Source: Crotophaga sulcirostris
Lineage: Eukaryota; Chordata; Aves; Cuculiformes; Crotophagidae
Assembly: GCA_013397455.1 (NCBI GenBank)
Contig: VYZB01000224.1
Span: 961,336 to 1,025,335, forward strand
Reading direction: 5' to 3'
DNA length: 64,000 nt
Part shown: positions 46,519-59,514 of the stretch, piece after piece
Position numbering within the stretch: the stretch's first letter is position 1
How the letters are laid out: each line of letters starts with the position of its first letter
The notes under the pieces: model-generated
What the model was told of the DNA's origin: nothing
Database searches by the model: none
Seen by the model: the letters and a program-made list of their open reading frames with translations, nothing else
Translations under genes and position numbers: made by a program

Positions 46519-47701
46519 ATCACGAGTCCTAGGCCTACCAAATTCAAGAGCAAAATTCTCACTTAGTTTCACCAGATCCTTGTTTTTTCTTCCCTGTGGA
46601 AGGAAGGACCTCGAAGAATACCACATAGTTTGCAAACCTCAACCTTTGGCTTATAAGTATGAACAAATACTCCTGCAGTTCCCAAACAATTTATGAAGAT
46701 CTGCACTAAGTTAAAGAATTCAGTTTTCTTTACTCACTGTACAAACTGTTTTGTGAACCTTGATCAAGACACAGAGACCATGAGATACCACGAGCCCAGG
46801 CACAGCAGATAAAACCTGTGCTAGGGTGAGCTGAAGTGACCTTCCCTCCGACTCTCAAACACTGTCAAACTATTGAACATGAGAAGTGTTTTACTGACAT
46901 CCAGCTTTCTATTCTACTCTCCCTCAGGTTCAAGCCTCAGCTTATCTGTGTAGGTGAGGTCGTGTTTAGAACAGTGCCATGGAGAAGAGATGCCATCTGA
47001 TGCTACGTGGCTTCAGAAGCTGCTCTGGCTCCCTCCGTCAGAGCCTGACAGCTTGACATCTCCCAACAGCTCCATGGCTGAGGAGCACAACTCTTGCTCT
47101 ACTCCCTGACCCCCTGCATGGACCAAAGTGAGTTCATGAGATACAGCTGACAAGTCCTAAGGAGTCAGATCAGAGTCTGAACAGTGTTTTCAGTAGCTCT
47201 AATTTTATTTACTTTATACTATGACTTTTACAGGCCATAAGGAATGGTGCAGCATTTCTTGCTCTAAGAGACCTTAGTTGATAGTTTTCCACAATTCCTT
47301 ATTCCCAGCCCTCAGCACGACAGGGATCTCAATGTTTTTGTTGGAAATTAAGACTACATCCTTCTTTTTACATCTATATCTTAGCCTGCTGCCCTGAGCC
47401 CCCAGACAGCTAAGAGCTGTCACTCTGCTGAGAGCTCACTCACAGAGGAGGCAGTGCCACCCATATCCCTGCTGGCATCGGGGGGACCAAACCTGATGGG
47501 GTTTCTGTGGATCACAGCTAAAGGGTGAGGATCACCAGAAGCACTTCTCCTGGATTATGTGGTAATTTTTAATGTTACTACTCTTTACAGATGTGATCAT
47601 TTGGATCTACACACCCTGTGATCTTCTTCTCTCATTTGGGTCTACACACTCTGTGACCTTCTTCTCTGTTGTAAATAAAACAAGGAAAATGCTGAAAGAA
47701 A
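46519..47701. other. Unique DNA with a 35-bp tandem duplication
   Basis: No gene. Tandem duplication at 47598-47667 is listed separately. Confidence 0.5.
47598..47667 (+). repeat. 35-bp unit repeated twice
   Basis: Units 47598-47632 and 47633-47667 have the same length and differ at about three positions. Each begins CATTTGG and ends CTTCTTCTCT. An AATAAA follows at about 47675. Confidence 0.95.
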
Positions 47702-48132
47702 TATCACAGAACCACAAAATTACCTGAGTTGGAAGGGACCCACAAGGATCATCGAGCCCAACTCCTGTCCCTGCACGGGACAACCCCAACATTCACACCG
47801 TGGGGCTGAGGGGGTTGGCCAAACCCTTCTGGAATATTGTCAGGCTGTGACTGCTGCCCTGGGGAGCTGTGCCAGTGCTCCACCACCCTCTGGGGGAAGA
47901 ACCTTTCCCTGATGTCCAACCTAACCCTCCCCAGCACATCTTCTGCCATCCCCTCGGGTCCAGAGAGAACAGCTCAGCACCTGCTGCTGCTCCTCCTCCT
48001 CTTGTGAGGAAACTGCAGGGCACGATGAGGTCCCCTTTCAGTCTCCTCTTCTCCAGGCTGAACAGACAGAGTGACTTCAGCTGCTCCTCATATGACTTCA
48101 CCTCTAGAACATTCACCAACTCTGTAGCCCAC
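47702..48132 (-). mobile_element. CR1 LINE 3' half (group F), 431 bp
   Basis: Antisense: ATATCACAGAACCACAAAATT, CTGTCCCTGCACGGGACAAC, then the ORF2 region to CATTCACCAACTCTGTAGCCC. The minus frame 47793-48134 reads WATELVNVLEVKSYEEQLKS and LEKRRLKGDLIVPCS, with a frameshift further on (47749-47949). Confidence 0.96.
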
Positions 48133-49990
48133 AAGATATATCCACAACTATTAACCTGGACATTTAAAAACCTTTTTCAGCCCTTTTTGAGCCCTTGCAG
48201 TTCATTATCTGAAAATGTTTGAGTTACCTTTTTTTTCTGACCAAAGGCTTTGAAGAAATTTTGAAAACTCAAGAAATATTGTTCCTGGCAACCAGACCTC
48301 AGCTTCACCCACACAATGATTTGTGCTGGAGCACTTGCATGTTTGTCTAATCAAGGAGCAGAAAAACCATTATAAAATGCTTCTAATCAATAGCCTGTAG
48401 GCACAGAGCTCGTAGGCACAGAGCTCAAACACTGAATATTCACCGTCAATCAATAGAGTAAACATTGAAAAACATTGGCTGGAAAAACTCAAAAACCTGA
48501 ATAAACCACAGTCTGCTGACAAATATTCTGCTAAGGCTAAAAGAAGCCTTCTTCTAAATGCTGTTCTTGGCAAACTATTCATTCTTTTCCAACTATATAT
48601 ATCAGTTGCTTAAAGTCTGAATAAATAAGTGCTCTGGATTTAGTATTTCTTTGTAGACCATGAAAGAAAAGCCTCGTTGAAGACAATAATGAATATATAG
48701 ATCTAAAAAGGGCGAACATTTGGGAAAACTTTTGACATTTGGACTGTCACTTTTCTATTCCGACCACATATCGCAGGGATCAATAGATCCGTGCATAGCA
48801 AGGGGCGTGGGCAGGAATGATATTCAATTGTATATGTATATTTTCCTATGCAAGCAAGATATCTTCCCAGAATTTTAACCTAGGAGGTGGAAATTTACTG
48901 TGCAAACAATGCATTAAGCACAATTTATTTTTACAATCTTTTTGAAAAACCATGTGAGAAGTCTTATGCGGATAACGGAACAACAGTTTTCACTTGCAAC
49001 ACTGAAAATGGGGGTATGAAGACTTTCAAAGACACAGTCATCTTGCAAGTAAACAATTCATTCCTTTTTTCAGTGTATTTCAAAGAAAAAACCCCATGTT
49101 TACACTTCAGCACTACAGTCCCCAGGGACACAAATATGATTTAGCAATACCTGAGAAGTATTCAGTTGGATGCATTCCTCATTGCTTCTTTAGTTTGCTG
49201 AGCCATAGGCTGTGGCACAAAGTTTATACTTTGCACTGTTCTGACTCCATCCAGATGAAAATTTCCAACTGTTTTTGAAACATGAATGAATTGATCCTCA
49301 CCAGCTGAAGCAAGGAGAGGTTCAATGGCTTCTTCAGGGACACAAAACCTAGTCTTGATTCAGCTCTCAGGCTGTAGTCTGGTACAAAGCAAGCTACCGG
49401 AGTCCAAAAATTCACTAAAGGTTTTCAACAACATTCCTTTTCACAGCCCTGATCTTGCTGAAGTGATGCAAATAAATTGATGAGTACTAGCTGACAAAGT
49501 GAACTGGTTCATAAATCATACAACTGGGCCAAAAATCAGATCTCTTTAGTCCCCCTAGTCATCACAATGTATTTTCTGATGTCTCAAAATTAGTTGGGGC
49601 AGCAGAAGGATCTGTCATCCCAAGTTAAATATCACAGATGAAAACGAACAGTGAGCATCGTCACATTGTCACATCATTGCCCAAACAATACCAAAAAAGA
49701 CCAAAAATAAATTACAGAGAAAGAGCCAATAGCTTTACAGTAGAACCAGAAAATGCCCTTATCAGAGATGTGGAATAAAACCCTAAGTTGTCATTTCTTC
49801 TTTTAAGCTTCATGGACAGCTAGAAGAGCTAAGGGTTAAAATCACTAGTGCAGATCAAACCTCAAAAGACATGCTACCTTCCAAAGAAAGAATATTCCTG
49901 TCTCCCTTTTCTCTCTAAACAATTTAAAGCAGCATTTAAAGAAAAGAGGCATTCATACTCTACTCTGCTCTCATGATACCTCATCTGGAG
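48133..49990. other. Unique DNA with possible conserved block
   Basis: A 15-base direct repeat of GTAGGCACAGAGCTC lies at about 48397-48426. The block 48680-48890 keeps CpGs (ATTCCGACCACATATCGCAG, GATCCGTGCATAGC) and looks constrained. No gene. Confidence 0.45.
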
Positions 49991-50186
49991 TGAGGGTGGG
50001 GAGGCCCTGGCCCAGGTTGCCCAGAGCAGTGGTGGCTGCCCCATCCCTGGAGATGTCCAAGGCCAGGTTGGATGGGGCTTGGAGCCCCCTGACCCAGTGG
50101 GAGGTGTCTCTGCCCATGGCAGGGGTGTTGGAAATGGATGGAGTCCCTTCCAACTTAACCCATTCTATGAGTGTATGATTCTATAA
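49991..50186 (+). mobile_element. CR1 LINE 3' end (group A), 196 bp
   Basis: Sense from TGAGGGTGGGGAGGCCCTGG to CATTCTATGAGTGTATGATTC. The ORF2 remnant RVGRPWPRLPRAVVAAPSLE is intact. Confidence 0.97.
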
Positions 50187-52206
50187 CAAACCTGAAAACA
50201 AGGAAGAACTTTATTTCCCCCTGTACTTTCGAAAGTTTCATTTTGAGAGGAGTAAGGAGAATGGAAGATCGTGATTATACAAAGAAATATGGTTTTAGCA
50301 GTCCAGACAATAACTATGGGGGTTATTGCAGAACTAGGGCAACTATCCATTCTCAGAGTGCTTTCACATATCAGGTTTTTTTCAGCCTTTTGTTGCAAAG
50401 GCACGTTAATCAAACAATAAATAAGGAAAATACATTGAGGACATGCAGCTAAAAGGCAAGATTAACTGAAGTAGCTAATATTAACTTAACTGTTCTCAAG
50501 TATTCATTGTCTCAGTACACAGCTCATTTTTCAGAGCAGTAATTCACTTCTTATCACTGAGCTCTATATTCACCCTAGTTTTATTTTTTTAAAGAAAAGA
50601 TTAATTTAATATCAAGGAATGGCCATTTCTCCCAAATTGCAGGGATTATAAGGAGCATTGGCATGCAGAGAGCATCTTGAAAGATCCTCTCTTCTGCATA
50701 GATGACAGACCAGAGTATCAAAGTTTCTGTTTCACCTCTTAACTGAAGTTGTTTTCAGTGTTATGTTTAAAATCTTTAAGCTCCAAGGCTTGATCAAGCA
50801 TTAACACATCGCAAAAGCAGGAGCCCTGGTGCCTGCAAACAGTCTCTGGAGTGAATAATGTGGTGTTAGAGATCACAATGGAGATGTGAACAGAAACCAA
50901 CCTTCTCTTCCCACTTAGTTGCTTTTATCTGTTTCCATATACACAACATCTTTATGAGACAATGTGGGATACACTGCCAGGTCAGAAAATAGACAGAACT
51001 ATTAACTTCAATGCAAGCGAATAATATACACAAACGGAAGATACGACCTCTGTTTTCAGTGAAGTGACATAAGCCTCTCCAAATGAAAGAACACAGTGTC
51101 TGAGGGGGTAGTTTGCTTAGCAGCAGGAAGCCAATTAGAACAGATTCAAAAGGTCAAATTATCCAACTATTTCTGATCTTACGCTGAAATCAGCAGAATT
51201 ATTTGCATAGACAGATAGAGGGAGCTTTGCAGCAATGTAAGATCAGGCTAAAGCCCATGCTCTTTCTAATGCATAACTGCAGCCCTTCCCTAGTTGCAGG
51301 TTTATTACATTATTAGAGGTCTATTTTAAATCACCCACATTAATTTTAACTATAAGATTTTTATTAATTTAATGCTAACATAAAATCAGAGTTAGACCCC
51401 ATCCTGTAAACAGTGAACATTTTTACTTCATGTGAGAAAATAAAAGCAGACTTGAAATATTTAAGGTAGGCTCTGCAAAGGATGCTTAACTATCAGTGAA
51501 CACTGCAGAGAAGCACTCCATCGCTCAAAGCCAACTGTGCTGCACCTCCAGTCCTCCACAAAAGGGTTCCACAGCATCTGAAAGTATTAGGATTTCAAGC
51601 ATGAGCTGGTTGGTTGCTAGAGTAGCTCAGCCAGGCAGTATTTGTATGGAAATTAATGCCTCACTGTTATGCCAGCCATACTTCAGTAGCATTCAGAGAA
51701 GAGTTTTTGTGGTAGCAATTGGAGTTAAAACACTACTACATATTTGAGAAATCTACTTTGGTTCTCATGAAACCACCTTTTGCACACTTGTCTGTTCTTA
51801 AGAGACATTTCCCTTGCTATCATGTACCAGCTCTTCCATTGCATCTACAGTCATTTCCAGTTTCTCCCCTAGTGGGATGCTGAATGTGACAGCAGTGTGT
51901 AGTAAGGACAGCAATCACCCTCTAAGCATGGGATGAGAGAGCAGAAAGAGCATCACCGAAAGCATGAAGGGCTGAGGTAGCACAGTCCCATCGTGTTGCC
52001 CCAGCCATGTCAACAATATTGTCTTTTTAAGCTACCGCATGCAGCTTCTCTCCCTAATGAGATTCTGATTTCATTACATTAGTGTTGGTCTGAAGCGTCT
52101 CCACTGTGGCCAATGAAATTAATTCATATTTAACAAGATCAGGATTCAGTCTCCACCGCTACTTGCAGTGTGGTCATACCAATTCCCTCTTATGACTAAC
52201 CTCTAT
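50187..52206. other. Unique DNA, no gene seen
   Basis: About 2 kb. The segment 51990-52130 has balanced, TAAT-containing sequence (GCTACCGCATGCAGCTTC, CTAATGAGATTCTGATTTC) typical of non-coding elements. Confidence 0.45.
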
Positions 52207-53096
52207 CACAGAATCATAGAATCACCTGGCTGGAAAAGACCTTTGAGATCATCAAGTCCAGCCGTACCTGTCCACTACTAAACCAGATCCCTGAGAAACT
52301 CATCTATCAAATCTTTTAAATACCTCCCTGGGCAGCCTGTTCTAGTGCCTGACCACGCTTTCAGTGAAGAAGTTTTTCCTAATGTCTAGTCTGAACCTCC
52401 CCTGGTACATTTCCTCTTGTCCTGTCACTTGTCACTTGGCAGAAGAGACCAACACTCACCTCGCTACAACCTCCTTTCAGGCAGTTGTAGACAGTGATGA
52501 GGTCTCCCCTCAGTCTAATCCTCTCTAAGCTAAACAACCCCAGCCCCGTAAGCCACTCCTCATAAGACTTGTTCTCCAGCCCCTTCCCCAGCTCCATTCC
52601 CTTCTCTGGACATGCTCCAGACCCTCAATGTCCTTCTTGTAGTGAGGGAGTGAGGGGCCCAAACTGAACGCAGGATTCAAGGTGTGGCCTCACCAGTTCT
52701 GAGTCCAGGGGCACAATCCCTTCCCTGGTCCTGCTGGACACACTGTTTCTGATACAGACCAAGATGCCATTGGCCTTCTTAGCCACTTGGTCCACTGCTG
52801 GCTCATGTTCAACCGGCTGTCAACCAACAGCCCCAGGTCCGTCCCTGCCAGGCAGCGTTCCAGCCATTCTCCCCCAAGCCTGTAACCCTGCATGGGCTTG
52901 TTGTGTCCCAAGTGCAGGACTCAGAACTTGGCCTTGTTGAACCTCATCCCGTTGGTTTCAGCCCATCGATCCGGCCTGTCCAGATCTCTCTGCAAAGTCT
53001 CCCTTCCTTCAAGCAGATGAACACCGTCACTCGCAAACTTACTAAGGGTCCATTCAATCCCCTTGTCCAGATCATTGATAAAGATATTGAATAGGC
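52207..53096 (-). mobile_element. CR1 LINE 3' part (group D), 890 bp, longest copy
   Basis: Antisense from CAGAATCATAGAATCACC to GATAAAGATATTGAATAGGCC. It covers far more of the element than any other copy: the C-terminal ORF2 region (minus frame 52379-52597, [20 protein letters not shown]), then the upstream part near CCTTGTTGAACCTCATCCCG and CAGATCATTGATAAAGAT, inside ORF2. Stops and frameshifts are frequent. Confidence 0.97.
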
Positions 53097-56000
53097 CACC
53101 AGACTATTTAACCATACCACCAAAGAACAAGAGCACCAAAAAGGCTTGCTAGAGCATTTAAGCAATGTGCTTTAAGCTGTAAAGGAAGATCTGGCCTTTC
53201 AGACTTCCCTTTTTCTGGCTACATATGGTCCTTTTATTACTGCTTTATATGCCAGACTCATTCTGAGTTATAACACCTTAGCATTATGTTCCTCCAACTG
53301 TACAGAAGATGCAGAATTAAAGACATGTATATTTACGCAAGACAAACGAAGGCAGAGGGACAAAGGGGAGCACAACACTCACTCTTAAAGTGCTGGCTTG
53401 TTCCGAATGCTTTGTGCCAGATGCCAGGATCAATTTTTCTATATTGCCAACTGCCTTCAGCATTTGTTCAGGATATTCAGTGGCAGGGAGTTAAGGTCAG
53501 GGGAAAAGAAAAGCGGATTGTGTGCTATCTGGGATCTCTGACGTTTTTCGGGACGGCAGTTGCCTCTTGCCATAATGAGCAGAACACATGCTAATGCGCC
53601 GTGGTGCATTGCAGCCAGGAGGAAAGGTCAAGCTTAACAGAGGGGCTGCAGAACTCGCTGCAAACCCAGCATCTACTTAATCACCACAATGAGGCCAAGA
53701 GCATTATCCACGGGTAATCATATTATTTCTCAAATACACTTTGACATGTTAAAACAATATTCCACCAGCACGAGAGCCTATTTGCACCACCGTGGGACGC
53801 TTTGAAGCTATGACCATCAATTTTCCGGATCTGTGTCAAATGTGCAGGGCATTAAAAGAAATGAGTGATACCCCCTTCGAGTTTTCCCATTAAGTGAACC
53901 CCTGTGACAATGTACTTCAACAAAGACATGCTGAAAATATTTGGGCAACAATTTCACACAAGCGTGCTAAAGATCTCATATTCATGACGTGATTGAAAAA
54001 GGCACAGGGCAAAGCAGAATGAAATTACTTTATCCATTTTGTTGCTATTATTTCACAGGAAGAATATTATAATGGAGCAGGTCATGGAGCAACTAAAGGA
54101 AAGTATTACAATAAAGAGACATCTTTAACACATCCTCAATCATTTTTATATGATTTCCTTTTTCTGGGCTTGGTGCTGTAGGTACCTACGACACTTATCT
54201 TGTATTTGTGTATAGGGGTAGTTTTTTAGTAGCAAAGATGAGCATTCATGAAGATGTGTAAAATGAGATGTGATAAAGGTATTTAGTCAAAAAAATTGAC
54301 CTAATAACAAAATAAGAGGACATCAACATAATTCTTAATAGCTTCTAAGCTGTTTGTCTTAAAAAGTATAAATATGTCAGTGTACTCTCATCAAAAAGGC
54401 AGAACTTAATTCTTTATTATAGCTACATTGATAATGCAGACCAAAAGCAAATGTTGCTCCATGTGTACTTCTGCCATAAAAGTATAGAAAGTGGGCAGAT
54501 TCTGCCACTGATTGAGCCAAGGAAGTTTAACTGAGAAAATGAGATGGCATTCCATATTTCAGCTTACTGTTTCCTCCACTACCCCCTGCTCTTTCCTTAC
54601 AGCCTGCTGTGTTCATTATTAAGAAGCTCAAACTCTTCTTTCTCTTTGTCCCTGAGCGCTGCCCCAATTTGTGCTCCGTTTCCAATTAGGATTTAGCTGC
54701 AGACGACAGATCAGCTGGAAGCAGTCAGGAGAGGTGGGGGTCTTGCTGGAGACACTGGCCTCTGCAGATGAGCTCTCAAAGCTTCAGCATCATGTTTCCA
54801 TGCCAACAGACAGCACATGAAGAGCTACTGAAGTAGCAGCCGTTGTGAGGAAAAAGAACTTTTAATTTTGCTTCACCTGCCTTCTGGAAGGATTGCTACA
54901 GGGACAATGAACACTTGCACGCAAACTAATAATTCAGGAAGCCAAAAGGAAGTTTTCACCTTACTCTTCACAACATCTGCATGCACCTTCCAGGCTGTCT
55001 CACTTCCAAAGTGCATAAGAGATATTCAAGGTGCATCTGCTTCAACACAGGTCTGTTCCTGGTGCTTGGCATGCCCAGGGCAGGACTTAGCCTATTCTGC
55101 AGTTAAACTGCTCAAGTTGACCTCTGGCTTTTGGGTGTCTTAACCCTGGATTTCAACACCCTGCTTCCCAGTAACAATACGACAGCAAAGTCCTCTGTAC
55201 CCTTAGAGTGTGTTAGCCTCAGCTCAAGCCCTTTCCAACCTCTTAATTTTGGGGTTATCACTGCTGCAAGTCTCCTCTGTTCCCCTACCAAGTGCATCTG
55301 GCCCTGACCACATTAAAGGATACACAGGCACCAGAAGTGGGACTGAAATACCAGTCTGAAATGTAACAATAGATACAGTTACATTGGAAAGGAGGTATCT
55401 ACCTCGCATCTCCAAAACGGGTCCTCTTCAGCATCCAAGCAGAGGATGGAGCACGCACAACCTGATGCACCAGCTGAGATTTGCTGAACAGCCTGGACTC
55501 CTGGAGCAGCATTTTCAAAAGCCTCATGGCCCCTCCAGCCTCACAAGGCTAAATCTCTGCCCTGTCTGAACATCCTTATTCCCTTATTATTTACATCAGC
55601 AAATTTGGCCTTGACTGTCCCACATTTCTGGAGCCTGCCTGCTGAATCTTATTCCAGTCTGAGGTTGAGATGTATTTACATGCCCGGACAACGCAAGCAA
55701 AGTAAAGGGTATTCTGAGACAGAAATAAAAGCCTTAAACTGTGCCTTGGGAGGAATTTGGAGCAGGATTCACAAAAAATCCTGGCTCGTTGCTTGGGTAA
55801 CAGCATTCAAAGCGCAGTGAACTATCCATGGGCATCTCCAGATTGCACAAGACTGGGGAGATGTCCTCAACGTCGTATGGCAATGTCCTTCATTGCAAGT
55901 TAACAGGGATCTTGACTCCCCTTCCACTGTGACCCAAGCAACACTAATGCGTTGTGCTACTTCTGGTCCTCAAACTAGGTTATCTGAGAGCAGTTTTGTT

Positions 56001-56834
56001 CATGCATTTTATTCAATCATTCTTTCACGGACCTGCAGCTGGCAGTTTCCACACCCAGGACACCCATCCCTCACAGGTTCCTCTGGGTGCTGCTCACAAC
56101 AGAAGCAGTGAGGAGGCTGCCACCATTTTTGTCCATGGTCACAGCAGCTGGTAAGAATTGAAAGCCGTCTCTCTGCCTCTTCCCAAGGAACAGGATGCAT
56201 CACTGTTTTTGCAGTGGGTCTGCTCCTTAAATTACACAAGCAGCCAAGAGAGAAGGACCTGCCACCTTGAACACTGAGCTACAGGAAGCCTCTCTAACAC
56301 CCTTGCCTCCTTCCTCTTCTCATGTGCCATGGACTTACTGTAAACTCCATCCTCAGCATGCAATCCTCTCCCCACCATTCACTCCTTAGTATCTGTTTGG
56401 CATTCCCAAAACCTACCACTCAAGGTGCAGTCGTGCCATGCACAGTGCTGCCAACACCCCCTTTGGAATCAAAGCTGAAGTGTTCTGAAAAATGTAATCC
56501 ATGTCTTCTCACAAAACCTCACAGCGCGCTTTACTTAAGGACTGTGTGTTTGCGATAAGCTAAGCAAGAGATTACACAGAGTATAAACACCTACATTGTC
56601 AAAGAGACTGTAAAGTAGTTGTACAGGACACAGTCCTCCACTGAGACTGTGCATCTATATGGTACTTTCAGCGTGGCTACATAAACAGGTATCATGAGAT
56701 TCCTGTCTGAAAACAAAGCACTTAACCAAGGGATTAAGCTGCACATCACTCAACTCCCATGGGACTGCGCCTAAAACCTGTAATGGAGCAACTCTGTCTA
56801 ATGAATACCTCTTGATTTCAATCAAGGGAAGTCT
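53097..56834. other. Longest repeat-free stretch, with strong conserved-element candidate
   Basis: About 3.7 kb without CR1. The part 53500-54060 is the best candidate non-coding element (separate entry). From 54.86 to 56.6 kb many frames of 60-90 codons are open on both strands without family signals. No promoter or exon is evident. Confidence 0.5.
53500..54060. promoter_or_regulatory. Candidate conserved non-coding element / enhancer
   Basis: Unique sequence with about ten CpGs in an AT-rich setting (CTAATGCGCCGTGGTGC, CCACCGTGGGACGCTTTG). It has repeated homeodomain-type words (CTAATG, CTTAATC, GGTAATCATATTA, CATTAAG) and PBX/MEIS-like words (TTGACATG, GACGTGATTGA). No frame is open through it. 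This pattern is common in enhancers around developmental genes; sequence alone cannot show conservation. Confidence 0.35.
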
Positions 56835-57176
56835 TTGGGGAGACTTATAGCAGCCTTCCAGTACCTGAAGGGAGTAAGAAAGCTGGGGAGGGAATTTTAC
56901 AAGGGCATGTAGTGATTGGACAAGGGGGAATAACTTTAGATTGGAAGGGGGAAGATTTAGATTGGACATTAGGAAGAAATTCTTCACGATGAGGGTGGGG
57001 AGGCCCTGGCCCAGGTTGCCCAGAGCAGTGGTGGCTGCCCCATCCCTGGAGGTGTTCAAGGTCAGGTTGGATGGGGCTTGGAGCCCCCTGATCCAGTGGG
57101 AGGTGTCCCTGCCCATGGCAGGGGGTGGGACTGGATGGGCTTTGAAGTCCCTTCTAACCCAAACCATTTCATGATC
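56835..57176 (+). mobile_element. CR1 LINE 3' end (group A), 342 bp
   Basis: Sense from TTTGGGGAGACTTATAGCAGC to CCATTTCATGATC. The frame 56941-57174 holds RKKFFTMRVGRPWPRLPRAV. The tail octamers have decayed. Confidence 0.96.
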
Positions 57177-57957
57177 ACATCTCTACAGATTTTTAACAAA
57201 TTTCCACAACTCATGGACTTTTATGCAGTAATAAATTGGGCATGGTGGTAATTTTTCCCCAAAGTTTGTATCCCCTATGTTCTGACTTCATTATTGATCT
57301 CAGCTCTGTCTATTTAAGCCTCTGTTTAATGGCACCGTTCCCTGTATTGGTCATGAATGCCTTCACAGTTTAATGCAGCACGAAAAATGAACACAGAGCA
57401 TTTCATATAGTTGCAACTCCAGTAATGCCTCATTTAGTATTCCTGCCAAATGGAAGTAGAACAAGCAGACGAAAATGTGTTGGAAATGCAAACAGGCTTA
57501 GGGAAAATATTTGATATTTACAAGTTGCATGCTGCTTCCAGGGGTTCACGTTTCTGTTCACAGCTGAACTAAGTTTTCATAGCAGTTTAGGTCACAAATT
57601 AACTAATTCCATCAAGAAGTCTTCATGTTTTGCTCATTGCTTACTTTCAATTCAGTACTGCTGCAAAGCTGCTTCAATTCAACCACTTGAATACACGTCT
57701 TAAAGGTTACAAAGCCTGGAAGTTGTTTTGCATGTACCAGTTTGCTGTACATGCAAAGCCTAGTTTTCTTTTTTTACACATTTACTCAAAGTGTTTCTCA
57801 CTATGATATTAATTATAAAATGAATGCAACAGCAACATGTCAGTAATATAAGGATGAATCACTCAAATCTCTTTTCTTATACTACTTATTGTACTACTTA
57901 GTCCCACTCTATGTCTATGCTTGTTTCTGACCGTTCTGTCCTATTCTCACTACCTTT
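57177..57957. other. Unique DNA with possible conserved element and hairpin
   Basis: The block 57330-57570 looks like non-coding constraint (CATGAATGCCTTCACAG, GCAGCACGAAAAATG). The hairpin at 57727-57757 is a separate entry. Confidence 0.45.
57727..57757. repeat. Perfect 11-bp hairpin with octamer-like arms
   Basis: TTTGCATGTAC (57727-57737), a 9-base loop, then its exact reverse complement GTACATGCAAA (57747-57757). TTTGCAT and ATGCAAA are core words of POU-factor octamer sites, so this is an inverted pair of such half sites. Confidence 0.95.
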
Positions 57958-58496
57958 CTACTCTCCTCTGGTGAGACCCAACTGGGAGTCCAGCTCTGCA
58001 GCCCTCAGCACAGGAAGGACATGGACCTGTTTGACTGGGTCCAAAGGAGGTCTATGAAAATATTCAGAGGAATGAAATACCTCTCCTATGAAGAAAGGTT
58101 GAGAGAGTTGGGGTTGTTCAGTCTAGAGAAGAGAAGGCTCGGGGGAGACCTTAGAGCAACCATCCAGTACTTCAAGAGGGCCTACAGAAAAGATGGGCAC
58201 AGACATTTTAACAGGGTCTGTAGTGATAGGACAAGGGGTAATGGCTTTAAACTAAAAGAGGAAGGATTCAGATTAGTGAGAATGGAGCCATTTTTTATGC
58301 TGAGGGTGGTGAAACACTGGCACTGGTTGCCCAGAATGGTGGCAGATACCCCATCTCCAGAAACATTCGAGGTCAGATTGGATGGGACTCCAGACAAACT
58401 GGTCCAGTTGAAGATGCCCCTGCTCATTTTAGCAGGGTTGGACTAGATGGGACCTTTAATGGTCCCTCCTAACCCGAACAATTCTAGGATTCTTTC
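57958..58496 (+). mobile_element. CR1 LINE 3' half (group C), 539 bp
   Basis: Sense from TACTCTCCTCTGGTGAGACCC to CAATTCTAGGATTCTTTCAT. It includes a long open ORF2 remnant. Confidence 0.97.
58021..58446 (+). pseudogene. CR1 ORF2 C-terminal fragment, 141 codons open
   Basis: Longest open CR1 coding remnant in the window. It reads [71 protein letters not shown] and ends at a TAG after AGLD. The equivalent position in ORF2 is downstream of the reverse transcriptase core, so no catalytic residues are present. The frame is intact even though group C looks old by sequence; compare the more broken copies at 1-445 and 28934-29387. Confidence 0.9.
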
Positions 58497-59514
58497 ATCT
58501 TTGTGTTTCACTTCTTCTGTATCAAATCCACAAGTTCATTAATGCTCTAGTTTCATCTTTCCAATGCTGCTAAAATGACTCCTTTCCCTCTTCTAACTAG
58601 CTCAGTACCCCACTGAATGTTCCTCACCCCCCCTTACCACAGTATCCTATTATGCTTAACTCTCATACCTCCCTGCTGAGTTTCCAGAATCAGCTTCCCA
58701 AGGCATCAAACCTCAAGTACATTCTTTCCTAACTGAACTTATTCTCTAAAAAAAAAAAAGCAGGTACAAACCCAGTGGAGGTGGCTGTTCTGTCTTTCAC
58801 TGTCTAAGAATAAACTTCATTATGCTGTGAGCAACTTGTTAGACAACCGAGTGACAGAATTATTGAAAGATTATATTTAAAAATTAGCTGAGAGTGTTAT
58901 AAAGCCGAATATAATATCACCTGCACATAATTTCAGAATTATAAAGGATCTGTTTCAGCAGTGCTTACTGGAGGCATCTTGCAACTGGTTACTGTGCAAA
59001 TGCAAGTTCTAATATGGATGTGTTTTTATTAAAAGAGATTATTTAAGAAATTCCAGTATAAAGCACAAAAGCAACACTGACATCAGTATCTAATCTTTGA
59101 AGCAGTGTAGGAAACTTCACCCAAAAGAGAGTCACGTACAAGCCTCTTCAGATGAGTTGGCATTGAGCTTTAGAGGCATTCATATTGCAAACACTGTATC
59201 AGCTGGGACTCACCCAGCTCCTTTGTCCCAAGTGATCAATGAACACACAACACCAAAAATAAAAGCAAAAAACTGCACAAAAAAACACAGCTCCAAAAAC
59301 TCTTGCTAGATATAAACCCCTCTGAAAATGTATGGGACTACTAGAAACAATTGACATTTGCCCTGCTATTCTTAAGTAACAGATACTGAGCGGGAAGTTA
59401 AACATCACAAATAGTTTCCTTTCTGACAACAAAAGTATTTTTATGTGATTCTCATTTAACTATGAATTGTAGTCAGGTCACACCAGTTTTCGCACAGTCA
59501 TATCCCATCACATT
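58497..59514. other. AT-rich unique DNA, no gene seen
   Basis: A12 near 58749. No supported gene. Confidence 0.5.
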
